A DNA stretch of 64,000 nt from Duganella sp. CF402 (GTDB lineage Bacteria > Pseudomonadota > Gammaproteobacteria > Burkholderiales > Burkholderiaceae_D). The position numbers and the translations under genes are program-made. Positions 25,967 to 33,979 of the stretch are shown piece by piece (within the stretch, counting starts at the first letter, position 1; every line of letters begins with the position of its first letter). The notes under the pieces are model-generated. The model saw nothing but the letters and a program-made list of their open reading frames with translations, was not told the DNA's origin and did no database searches. The stretch spans positions 1,860,001-1,924,000 of the forward strand of contig NZ_FOBG01000001.1 of assembly GCF_900109645.1 (NCBI RefSeq). Direction: 5' to 3'.

Positions 25967-27025
25967 CTAGACGGTGGTGAAGCGGTAAGCCATCACCGTG
26001 CTGTACTCCTCGCCCGGACGCAGGATCGTCGACGGGAAATCAGGACGATTCGGCGAATCCGGGAAGTGCTGCGGTTCGAGGCAAAAGCCGCTGCGATGAC
26101 CGTAGATGCGCCCTTTTCCACTGACCGAGTCGTTCAGGAAGTTCCCGCTGTAGAACTGGATGCCCGGCTCCTGCGACAGCACTTCCAGCACACGGCCCGA
26201 CGACGGATCGACCACCCGGGCCGCCAGTTCCAATGCGCCCGGAGCAGATTTATTCAGCACGAAGTTGTGGTCGTAGCCGGAACCGAGTGCCAGCTGCGCA
26301 TCTTGCTGATCGATGCGCGCGCCGATGGCGGTCGCGCTGCGGAAGTCGAACGGCGTGCCGGCTACTGGCGCCGGCGCACCGACCGGAATCAGGCCGGGAC
26401 CGACCGGGGTGATGGCGTCGGCCGGGATAGTCAGCTCGTGGCCCAGGATGTCGCCCTTGCCGGCGAGGTTGAAGTAGGCGTGGTTGGTCAGGTTCATCGG
26501 CGTGGCCTTGTCGGCCACGGCGTGGAAGGCGATGCGCAATTCGTTATTGTCGCGCAGCTCGTAGATGGCGGTGATTTCGGCGGTGCCGGGATAACCCTGG
26601 TCGCCGGCGATGCTCAAATAAGTCAGGATCACGCCCGCCGATTTCGGCGTGGTGAAGATTTCGGCCTCCCACAGCTGGCGGTGGAAGCCATCGGCGCCGC
26701 CGTGCAGGTGGTTGACGCCATCGTTGACGTCCAGCTGCCAGGTCTCGCCGTCCAGCGTGAAGCGGCCGTTGGCGATGCGGTTGCCATAGCGGCCGATCAG
26801 CGCGCCGAAGTACTCCGATTTACCGAGGTAGGCGTCGACGTTGTCGAAGCCGTGGCAGACGTCGGCCAGCACGCCGTCGCGGTCCGGCACGTGCAGTTCC
26901 GTGATCACGCCGCCAAGGTTGCTGATCTTGGCGATCATGCCGTTGGCGTTGGTCAGGGTGTAGAGGGTGGCTGCGCGGCCGTCCGGCAGCTGGCCAAATG
27001 GGGATTCGGTGATCGTTGCTTGCAT
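25967..27025 (-). CDS. galM: Aldose 1-epimerase (mutarotase)
   Basis: This 352-residue cytoplasmic beta-sandwich protein of the GalM family contains the family's catalytic and binding residues: IGRYGNRIANGRF, VNHLHGGADGFHRQLW (first His), MNLTNHAYFNLAG (His), GYDHNFVL (Asp) and a C-terminal Glu region (TILRPGEEYSTVMAYRF). It interconverts the anomers of aldoses, here presumably L-arabinose, to supply the form used by the dehydrogenase. It is the last gene of the TonB-receptor operon, separated from the GH43 gene by a hairpin. No lactonase gene accompanies it. Confidence 0.93.
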   Translation of the reverse strand: MQATITESPFGQLPDGRAATLYTLTNANGMIAKISNLGGVITELHVPDRDGVLADVCHGFDNVDAYLGKSEYFGALIGRYGNRIANGRFTLDGETWQLDVNDGVNHLHGGADGFHRQLWEAEIFTTPKSAGVILTYLSIAGDQGYPGTAEITAIYELRDNNELRIAFHAVADKATPMNLTNHAYFNLAGKGDILGHELTIPADAITPVGPGLIPVGAPAPVAGTPFDFRSATAIGARIDQQDAQLALGSGYDHNFVLNKSAPGALELAARVVDPSSGRVLEVLSQEPGIQFYSGNFLNDSVSGKGRIYGHRSGFCLEPQHFPDSPNRPDFPSTILRPGEEYSTVMAYRFTTV

Positions 27026-27044
27026 GTTGACTCTCTAATGACAA

Positions 27045-27075
27045 GGCGGCCGAGAGGTTCCCCTGCTCGGCCGCC
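27045..27075 (-). other. Intercistronic hairpin
   Basis: GGCGGCCGAG (27045-27054) and CTCGGCCGCC (27066-27075) form a perfect 10-bp stem with an 11-base loop between the GH43 and mutarotase genes. No run of T follows on the minus strand, so it looks more like an RNA-stability or partial-termination structure than a full terminator. Confidence 0.6.
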
Positions 27076-27097
27076 GGAATATGTGCGCTCGCTTATT

Positions 27098-28045
27098 TTA
27101 GGCGATCGACGGCTTTCCGAAAACGGGCATACCCTGCTCGTCCCACTTCAGCGGTTTAACGTAGGTGTGACGGTCCGGATTCCACAGCGGGTCGCCGATA
27201 ATCTCGGTGTAGGTGCGTGCATGATAAACCAACATGACAGTTTCGCCATCATCGCCAACGGTGAAACTGTTGTGGCCGGGGCCATACACCTTGTGCTCGA
27301 AGCAGGTCTGCAGCACCGGCTCCTTGGCCTTGGTCCACGACTTCGGATCCATCACGTCGGCGTTTTCGTCCGCCCACAGCAGGCCCATTGCGTAGTTCTC
27401 GTCGGTGGCGCTGGCCGAATAGCTGAGGAAGATCTTGCCGTTCTTTTTGAGGATGGACGGACCTTCGTTGACCCAGAAGCCGCGAATCTCCCAGTCGAAT
27501 TCCGGCTTGCTCAGCATGACCGGCGCACCGCCCAGCTGCCACGGCGTTTTCATCGGCGCGATGTAGATGTTGGAGTTGCCCTCGATGGCGTTGTCCTTCT
27601 GCGCCCACACGTAGTACAGCTGATCCTTGTGGGTGAAGGTGGTGGCGTCCAGGCAGAAGGTGTCGATGCCGGTGTCGATCTGGCCTTTGAACTCCCACTC
27701 GCCTTCCAGCGGATTGGCGGCGGCGGTGCTGATCGCGTACATGCGGTGCTGGAACAGCTTGTACTTGATCTCGCGGCTAGGCGCGGCGGCGAAGTAGACA
27801 TACCACGCGCCCTGGTTGAAGTGCAGCTCGGGCGCCCAAACCAGTTCGCTGTACGGGCCAGTATCGGGCTTGCGCCAGACGGTGACCTTCTCGGCGTCGA
27901 CAAGGCCGGCGATGGTCTTGGCGCGGCGCAGTTCAATGCGGTCGTACTCCGGCACCGAGGCGACGAAGTAGTAATAGCCGTCGGTGTGGCGATAAATATG
28001 AGGATCGGCGCGCTGCTCGATCAGCGGGGTGAGGATGTTTTCCAT
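27098..28045 (-). CDS. Intracellular GH43 protein, arabinofuranosidase-like
   Basis: This 315-residue GH43 propeller has no signal peptide from the chosen ATG (28045, with GGAA upstream), so it should act in the cytoplasm on imported oligosaccharides. QRADPHIYRH carries the base Asp, DTFCLDATTF the modulator region and WVNEGPSIL a candidate acid Glu. GPGHNSFT is also typical. It lies 16 bases after the GPH symporter gene, which fits a pair that imports and then trims short arabino-oligosaccharides. Exo-alpha-L-arabinofuranosidase is the best guess; beta-xylosidase cannot be excluded. Confidence 0.88.
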   Translation of the reverse strand: MENILTPLIEQRADPHIYRHTDGYYYFVASVPEYDRIELRRAKTIAGLVDAEKVTVWRKPDTGPYSELVWAPELHFNQGAWYVYFAAAPSREIKYKLFQHRMYAISTAAANPLEGEWEFKGQIDTGIDTFCLDATTFTHKDQLYYVWAQKDNAIEGNSNIYIAPMKTPWQLGGAPVMLSKPEFDWEIRGFWVNEGPSILKKNGKIFLSYSASATDENYAMGLLWADENADVMDPKSWTKAKEPVLQTCFEHKVYGPGHNSFTVGDDGETVMLVYHARTYTEIIGDPLWNPDRHTYVKPLKWDEQGMPVFGKPSIA

Positions 28046-28061
28046 TTCAAGTTCCAAAAAA

Positions 28062-29414
28062 TTAGACTGCCACATAGCCTTTCGCTCCCATCTCTTCCTT
28101 GACCTGCGCGTAGTAGCCGTCGTTGAGGCGGTACTTGAACATGAGCAGGCCCATGACGGTATGGAAGAAGCCAGGAATCAGCGTCATCATCAGCACGATG
28201 CCGTGCAATGCGAAATCGGTTTGCTCAACGTTGGGTACATAGGCGAAGTACGCCAGCAGCTTGCCGACCACGATGCCGGCGATGCCCATACCGGCCTTCT
28301 GGCAGACCGAGATGCCGCCGAAGGCGAAGCCGGAGACGCGCTTGCCGGTCTTGAGCACGCCGTAGTCGATGGTCTCGGCGATGGCCGACCAGAACACCGG
28401 CGCGTGCAGGTCCACCACGAAGGACAGCAGGAAGTACAGCACGAAGGCCAGCGCCACGTCGCCCGGCTTGACCAGGAAGTAGATGGCGGCGCTGATCAGG
28501 CCCACAGCGATCTGGGTCCAGCGGAACAATTTGATCTTGCAGTAAAACTTGGTGATCCAGGTCGATGCCACCATCGACAGAATGGCCGCCACCACGCCGG
28601 TCGACAGGAATGCCGAGATCAAGGCGGCATCGGCATGCAGGTAGTATTTGGCGTAGTAGATGGCCACCGAACCGCGCAGCACATAGCCCACAGTGCCGGT
28701 GATGCACACGCCGCACAGGATCAGCCACTGGTCGTTGCGCACCAGGACTTTGATTTGCTCCCACAGCGGCTGGCGCTTGATTTCGTGCTGCACGCGCTCC
28801 TTGGTGGTGAAGAAGCAGAACAGGAACAGCGCCACGCCCATCGCCGCCATCACCGCCATCGCCAGCTCATAGCCGGCAGCCGCGTTGCCGTGGCCCAGGC
28901 GTTCGGACAGCAGCGGCACGATCACGGTCACCATGAAGGCGCCGATCTTGGCGAAGAACAGGCGGTAGCCGTTGGCCGACAGGGTTTCCTGCGGATCCTT
29001 GGACAGCACGCTAGGCAGCGAGATATAGGGAATGCCCACGCCCGCCGTCATGACGGTCATGATGATGTAGGTGGAATAAGCCCACACCAGTTTGGCGCTG
29101 TAGTCCCAGTCCGGCGTGAGGAACACGAAGAACACGCTGACGCCGTAAGGCACGGCCAGCAACAGCAGCCACGGACGATAACGTCCCCAGCGCATGGTGA
29201 CGCGGTCGGTGATCTGGCCCATCACCAGATCGGCCATCGCGCCGACAAATTTCACGACACCAAACATCAGCGCCAGGTCCGTGGTCTTCAAGCCGTAGAT
29301 ATCGGTGTAGAAGAAGGTAATGATCAACATCATCGACGAGATCACCACATTCAGCGCCATGTCGCCCGCGCCAAAACCGATTTTCTCCAGCACCGACATT
29401 TTTTGATTCGACAT
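28062..29414 (-). CDS. GPH-family sugar:cation symporter
   Basis: This 450-residue, 12-helix MFS-superfamily protein resembles the glycoside-pentoside-hexuronide symporters (MelB, XylP, XynB). The N-terminus EKIGFGAGDMALN and the loop MGQITDRVTMRWGRYRPWLL are family hallmarks. It would take up pentosides or oligosaccharides in symport with Na+ or H+. The ATG at 29414 follows GAGG; a 23-codon extension reads through an intergenic hairpin and is rejected. It lies between the TonB receptor and the cytoplasmic GH43, so the order is outer-membrane import, inner-membrane import, hydrolysis. Confidence 0.92.
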   Translation of the reverse strand: MSNQKMSVLEKIGFGAGDMALNVVISSMMLIITFFYTDIYGLKTTDLALMFGVVKFVGAMADLVMGQITDRVTMRWGRYRPWLLLLAVPYGVSVFFVFLTPDWDYSAKLVWAYSTYIIMTVMTAGVGIPYISLPSVLSKDPQETLSANGYRLFFAKIGAFMVTVIVPLLSERLGHGNAAAGYELAMAVMAAMGVALFLFCFFTTKERVQHEIKRQPLWEQIKVLVRNDQWLILCGVCITGTVGYVLRGSVAIYYAKYYLHADAALISAFLSTGVVAAILSMVASTWITKFYCKIKLFRWTQIAVGLISAAIYFLVKPGDVALAFVLYFLLSFVVDLHAPVFWSAIAETIDYGVLKTGKRVSGFAFGGISVCQKAGMGIAGIVVGKLLAYFAYVPNVEQTDFALHGIVLMMTLIPGFFHTVMGLLMFKYRLNDGYYAQVKEEMGAKGYVAV

Positions 29415-29435
29415 CGTGACTACCTCAAAGTGCGA

Positions 29436-29467
29436 GGCCGCGCCCTCGCTCAGGCGGGGACGCGGCC
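29436..29467 (-). other. Intercistronic hairpin after the TonB receptor gene
   Basis: GGCCGCG (29436-29442) pairs with CGCGGCC (29461-29467), and partial pairing continues inside the loop. It separates the TonB receptor stop from the symporter start. It lacks a T-tract and probably tunes mRNA stability, allowing much higher receptor expression than symporter expression. Confidence 0.5.
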
Positions 29468-29495
29468 GATTTGCATCAACCAAGCTTCAACTTAC

Positions 29496-32150
29496 TCAGA
29501 TCTTCCAGTTCAGGAACAGGCCAACCGAACGATCGTATTTACGCGTATCGCGTGGATACAGGTTCTTGTCGTTCCAGTAGTCGGTGTACTTGAAGTTCAA
29601 CAGGTTGGTGCCGGTCAGGGTGATCGAGGTGTTCTCGTTGATCTTGTAGCCCAGCGAACCATCCAGCGAAGACATCGGCGATGCGATCAGGTCCTTGCCG
29701 TCGCCGGTATCATTGTAGACCTGGGTGAACTTCGAGCGCCAGTTGTAGGCCAGGCGGCCCGAGACGCCATACTTCTCATACAGCGCCACCACGTTGTACG
29801 ACCATTTCGACATGCCGGCGAACGGCTTGCCGTTGGCTGCATTGTCCACCACCGAGGAGGTGGTGGTCTTGCCTTCAGTGTAGGTCGCATTCGCCTCTAC
29901 GCCAAAGCCGCTCATCCAGCCCGGCAGCTTGTCGAAGAAGCTGCGGTACGATACTTCTGCGCCTTGCAGGTAACCGTCGTCGGTGTTGAACGGACGATTG
30001 GTGTCATACACCACACCGTCGAAGGTCTCCTTGACCTTCTTGGTCATGATGTAGCCTTTGAACTCGTGGCGGAACAGCGCGACACTGGCCATGCCGGTCG
30101 ACGAGAAATACCACTCCAGCGAGCCGTCGTAGTTACGCGCGGTGAACGGCTTCAGGTCCGGATTGCCGCCGCTTGCCGATGCCTCCACCGTATTGCCGTT
30201 GGGTTTAATATAGGCGGTGCCTGGATTCAGCTGCGCGAAATCCGGACGGGTCATCGTCTTGGTCACGGAGAAGCGGCCGATCACGTCGTCACGCAGTTGC
30301 AGCTTGAAGTTTGCGCTCGGCAGATACGCCGTGTCACTGCCGCTGCTACCGGTATCGACATACGTGGTGGGCTGACCTACAACGCTGATGCCAAGTTTGC
30401 CGAGCAGTTTGGAATCGGTCTTGGTGACGCGCATACCGAGCACGCCATCGACCGGAATGCCGGCCACTTCCCAGCCCAGATGGGCCTTGCCGTACAAGGC
30501 GTAGTTCTTTTCCTCGTCGGCGAAGTACGAGCCGGGATCGATCGCCTTGGCAGCGCTGCTGCCAGTGACGGCCTTGCGCACGGCGGCGGTGTTGGTAATC
30601 AGGTAGTCCGCGCATGGGGTGTACCACGAGGTGGTGCCCCAGTTGTTTTGCATCTGCGCGGTGCAGCTCATGCCTTGCAGCGAAGCGGCGCTGACGCCAG
30701 CCGTTGCCGGCACCGAGCCTTCGAGCGACTTGATCGACGCGGCGGTGCGCTTGGCGGCGCGCACGCCGAAACCGAAGTCCTTGAACAGACCCTCGTCCTG
30801 CAGGGTGTAGGTGCCGTCGGCGCGCCAGTCGGTCGATGCGCCCTGGTCGTGGCCATAGCGGTCGAACAGCTGCGACAGCGTGTACTTCGACGGATCGTTC
30901 AGATCCATGCCGCCGTAGGCGACGTAGGAGCTGCCGCCGACATTGGTGTTCACGTTCGCGTTCGGCACGTTGGTGATGGTGTCGAGGATAGGATTCTGCC
31001 AGTCGTAGTCCGACAGCGTGCGGGCAAGCTCGGTGCTCAGGCGCAGGCCCGGCGCAGCATTCCAGCGGCCGCCGATGGCGTGCTGCTGGGTCACGTTGCT
31101 GGCGCGGTTGGCCTGGGTCGACATGATGGTGTTGACGTTGTGCGAATTGAGCGTCTGCAGTTGGTCCGAACCCGGGATTTTGGTGGCGGTCATTTGATCG
31201 CCCGGGCCCCACCACGGCAGGCCGACGAAGAAGTCGGTCTCGAAATTGTTCAGGTAGTGCGAAGACAAGCCTTCCGCATACACTTCAACGTCGCTGTTCG
31301 GTTTCCACTGCAAGGCGTAGTTGGCGGCGCTGCGGCGGCGGTCGCCCTTGATGCTTTCCAGGCCCACCAGGTCAGGACCGGTCAGATTCGGCAGCAGCCA
31401 GTTCTTGTTGATCGGTTTGGTGTTGAAAACGCGTTCTTCGGTGTAGTGGTTGCGCAGATAAGACACGCCAACCAGGGCGCCGAATTCGCCGATGTCGGTT
31501 TTCCAGCGGTTCGAGATCATGCCGCTGACGTTGGGGTCGGTGCGCTCGGCCTGCGAGTTGTTGGTGGCGCCTCCATTGACCACGGCGGTGAAGCCCTTGA
31601 AGTCGAACGGACGGTTGGTGCGCACGTCGATCACGCCGGCGATGCCGCCCTCGGGCAGGTCCGCACTCTGCGATTTGTACACGTCCACGCGCTGCAGCAT
31701 GGTCGACGGGATATCGGCCAGCTGGATGTAGCGGCCGACGGTGCTGAACATCTCACGGCCGTTCAGCAGCGTGGCGATGCCCGGCAAGCCGCGGATCAGC
31801 ACGGTGTTGGCTTCGCCGCCGTCGCGGCGCACTTGCACGCCGGTGACGCGGGCGATGGTTTCGGCCACGTTGGTGTCCGGGAATTTACCAATATCGTCGG
31901 CGACGATGGAGTCGATAACGTTATCTGCATCCTTCTTGATCTTCTGGGCGCTTTGCGCGGCGCGGCGAACACCGGTCACGGTCACGGTCGATTGTTCGGC
32001 CACGGCGGCCACTGGGGTATCGCCAGCCTGCTGGGCCATTACCGGGAGGGCATTCAGCAGGCCTGCGGCTGCCAGCACGGCAACGCCGGATTTCAGGACG
32101 AGACGATGCTTGGCCTGGGACTCGCAAGTCCCGGATACGGTGTGTTTCAT
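29496..32150 (-). CDS. TonB-dependent receptor, carbohydrate type
   Basis: This 884-residue outer-membrane receptor has an extended signal peptide ending near LNALPVMAQQ. The TonB-box region is TVTVTGVRRAAQSA. The plug contains DTNVAETIARVTGVQVRRDG and VLIRGLPG, and a long beta-barrel ends in the aromatic-terminal strand SVGLFLNWKI. The motif SIVADDIGKFPDTN is typical of receptors in proteobacterial carbohydrate-utilisation loci. It presumably imports arabinan or arabinogalactan oligosaccharides. The ATG at 32150 follows GGAGACCT; an in-frame ATG at 32210 overlaps the predicted promoter. It is the first gene of its operon, with a 217-base upstream region. Confidence 0.93.
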   Translation of the reverse strand: MKHTVSGTCESQAKHRLVLKSGVAVLAAAGLLNALPVMAQQAGDTPVAAVAEQSTVTVTGVRRAAQSAQKIKKDADNVIDSIVADDIGKFPDTNVAETIARVTGVQVRRDGGEANTVLIRGLPGIATLLNGREMFSTVGRYIQLADIPSTMLQRVDVYKSQSADLPEGGIAGVIDVRTNRPFDFKGFTAVVNGGATNNSQAERTDPNVSGMISNRWKTDIGEFGALVGVSYLRNHYTEERVFNTKPINKNWLLPNLTGPDLVGLESIKGDRRRSAANYALQWKPNSDVEVYAEGLSSHYLNNFETDFFVGLPWWGPGDQMTATKIPGSDQLQTLNSHNVNTIMSTQANRASNVTQQHAIGGRWNAAPGLRLSTELARTLSDYDWQNPILDTITNVPNANVNTNVGGSSYVAYGGMDLNDPSKYTLSQLFDRYGHDQGASTDWRADGTYTLQDEGLFKDFGFGVRAAKRTAASIKSLEGSVPATAGVSAASLQGMSCTAQMQNNWGTTSWYTPCADYLITNTAAVRKAVTGSSAAKAIDPGSYFADEEKNYALYGKAHLGWEVAGIPVDGVLGMRVTKTDSKLLGKLGISVVGQPTTYVDTGSSGSDTAYLPSANFKLQLRDDVIGRFSVTKTMTRPDFAQLNPGTAYIKPNGNTVEASASGGNPDLKPFTARNYDGSLEWYFSSTGMASVALFRHEFKGYIMTKKVKETFDGVVYDTNRPFNTDDGYLQGAEVSYRSFFDKLPGWMSGFGVEANATYTEGKTTTSSVVDNAANGKPFAGMSKWSYNVVALYEKYGVSGRLAYNWRSKFTQVYNDTGDGKDLIASPMSSLDGSLGYKINENTSITLTGTNLLNFKYTDYWNDKNLYPRDTRKYDRSVGLFLNWKI

Positions 32151-32210
32151 AGGTCTCCAGTAGTGTCTGTTTTTCTTAGGAGCGGCGAGGGGGAGCGCCG
32201 TCTGGAGCAA

Positions 32211-32240
32211 ATCTTAGGTGCTGGGGGAAAAACAAACCAA
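32211..32240 (-). promoter_or_regulatory. Candidate promoter of the TonB receptor operon (P3)
   Basis: Minus strand TTGGTT (32235-32240), 18-base spacer, TAAGAT (32211-32216). The -35 box is again exactly 20 bases after the upstream palindromic site. The predicted leader is about 54 bases. Confidence 0.55.
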
Positions 32241-32257
32241 TCAATTTTTGGCGGTTT

Positions 32258-32276
32258 TCGATACCAAAAAAGATAT
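32258..32276 (-). promoter_or_regulatory. Weaker copy of the arabinose-locus palindrome
   Basis: Minus strand ATATCTTTTTTGGTATCGA. It keeps the ATATC left arm and the TATCGA right end of the sites at 11975-11993 and 25946-25964. Two positions of the right arm differ (TTGGTAT instead of TCGATAT). Its spacing to the -35 box is identical to theirs. Confidence 0.5.
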
Positions 32277-32282
32277 CAGCCA

Positions 32283-32306
32283 ACGGCCGCCGCGCGCGGC
32301 GGCCGT
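32283..32306. terminator. Perfect 24-bp palindrome downstream of amn
   Basis: The sequence starting ACGGCCGCCGCG is identical to its own reverse complement over 24 bases. On the minus strand a run of six T (32266-32271) follows 11 bases later. It lies between the AMP nucleosidase stop and the TonB receptor promoter, so it could terminate amn transcription. The lack of a loop makes it atypical. Confidence 0.5.
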
Positions 32307-32367
32307 GGTAACGCTATCAATTTTGTAGTCAATGCACAACACACTGACGGGCAAGTGCCGCCTGCTC

Positions 32368-33870
32368 CTACTGGAAGGCCACTTCCGTGAAGCTGCGCAG
32401 CTTGCGGGAGTGAAGCTTGTCCACGCCCAGCGCGCGCAGCAGCTCCATCGCGCGGATGCCGATGCGCAGGTGCTGGTCGACACGGTCGCGGTAGAACTGG
32501 TTGGCCATGCCCGGCAGCTTGATCTCGCCGTGCATCGGCTTGTCGCTCACGCATAGCAGCGTGCCATACGGGACGCGGAAGCGGAAGCCGTTGGCCGCGA
32601 TGGTGGCGCTTTCCATGTCCAGCGCGATCGCCCGGCTCTGGCTGAAACGGCGCTCGGGCGTCCGCTGCGGCATCAACTCCCAGTTGCGGTTGTCGGTGCT
32701 GGCCACGGTCCCGGTGCGCATCACGCGCTTGAGGTCATGGCCGGTCAGCTGCGTGACTTCGGCCACTGCCGCCTCGATCGCCACCTGCACCTCGGCCAGC
32801 GGCGGGATCGGCACCCACAGCGGCAGGTCTTCGTCGAGCACGTGGTCCTCGCGCACGTAGCCGTGCGCCAGCACGTAATCGCCCAGTTCCTGCGTGTTGC
32901 GCAAGCCGGCGCAGTGGCCCAGCATCAGCCAGGCGTGCGGGCGCAGCACCGCGATGTGGTCGGTGATGGTCTTGGCATTGGCCGGGCCGACGCCGATGTT
33001 CACCATCGAGATGCCGGTGCCGTCGGCGCGAATCAAGTGATAGCCCGGCATCTGCGGCATGCGCGGGGGCGCGGCGCCCAGCGCATCGCCCGGCTGTACC
33101 GACTGCCCTACCCTGCGCGTCACCAGGTTGCCCGGTTCGACAAAGGCGATGTAGTCGTCGCCCGGCGCGCCGGATGGATGGGACATCAACTCGTGCCCCA
33201 GCCGGATAAATTCGTCGATGTAGAACTGGTAGTTGGTGAACAGGACGAACTTCTGGAAATGCTCGCACGAGGTGCCGGTGTAGTGGCGCAGGCGCAGCAG
33301 CGAGTAGTCGACGCGCGGCGCGGTGAACAGCGACAGCGGCTGCGCCTCGCCCATCGGCGGCTCGTGGGTACCGTTGGCGATGCCGTCGTCCATTGCCGCC
33401 AGATTAGGCAGGTCGAACACGTCGCGCATCAGCAGGCGGCGTTCCGCCGTCAGGCTGCCTTCGATGTGTTCATGTTCGGCGAACGAGAAGTGGATCGGAA
33501 TCGGCTGCGAACTGGTGCCGACTTCCAGCTTGACGTGGTGGCTGCCGTGGTTCTTCAGCAGCAGCTTGAATTGCTGGAGGTAGTAGCGCGCGAACAGGTC
33601 GGGCCGGGTGAGCGTGGTTTCGTAGGTGCCGGGGCCGGCGACGAAGCCGAACGCCAGCCGCGAATCGGCGCGCGCCACGGTGTCGGTATGGACCCGCACA
33701 AACGGATAGCAGGCCCGCACATGTTCACCCACGTCTTCGCCGGCGACGAAGCGCTTCATGGCGTCGCGCAGATAGGCGATGTTGGTGTCGTAGATGGCCA
33801 GAACCTGGTCGTAGGCGGCTTGAGCGTCGTCAAACTGCATGGGGGCGATGAATGGGCGGTGCGTAGACAT
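32368..33870 (-). CDS. amn: AMP nucleosidase
   Basis: This 500-residue enzyme cleaves AMP to adenine and ribose 5-phosphate in purine salvage. The N-terminal half is the AMP nucleosidase-specific domain (RVHTDTVARADSRLAFGFV, EVGTSSQPIPIHFSF). The C-terminal half is a phosphorylase-like catalytic domain with MVNIGVGPANAKTITDH, LMLGHCAGLRN and ALDMESATIAANGFRF. The length equals that of typical proteobacterial Amn. It stands alone, divergent from the Pls-like operon; the two starts are 109 bases apart. Confidence 0.95.
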   Translation of the reverse strand: MSTHRPFIAPMQFDDAQAAYDQVLAIYDTNIAYLRDAMKRFVAGEDVGEHVRACYPFVRVHTDTVARADSRLAFGFVAGPGTYETTLTRPDLFARYYLQQFKLLLKNHGSHHVKLEVGTSSQPIPIHFSFAEHEHIEGSLTAERRLLMRDVFDLPNLAAMDDGIANGTHEPPMGEAQPLSLFTAPRVDYSLLRLRHYTGTSCEHFQKFVLFTNYQFYIDEFIRLGHELMSHPSGAPGDDYIAFVEPGNLVTRRVGQSVQPGDALGAAPPRMPQMPGYHLIRADGTGISMVNIGVGPANAKTITDHIAVLRPHAWLMLGHCAGLRNTQELGDYVLAHGYVREDHVLDEDLPLWVPIPPLAEVQVAIEAAVAEVTQLTGHDLKRVMRTGTVASTDNRNWELMPQRTPERRFSQSRAIALDMESATIAANGFRFRVPYGTLLCVSDKPMHGEIKLPGMANQFYRDRVDQHLRIGIRAMELLRALGVDKLHSRKLRSFTEVAFQ

Positions 33871-33979
33871 GCGGCTCCTTAGTTTCGGCTCGTATGTCCT
33901 ATTGTAAAGGCTGTAAGCAGAACTTGCATTCCCCCCCTATCGGATACAATGACGGGCTGAATTCGAATAAAGTATCAGC

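Noticed and set aside
28029-32390. Very long open frame (over 1400 codons) on the plus strand opposite the TonB receptor, symporter and GH43 genes
   Set aside because: It crosses three genes with strong family motifs on the other strand, has low-complexity His/Arg/Ala-rich composition, and recognisable domains are absent. It is a by-product of GC-rich third codon positions.
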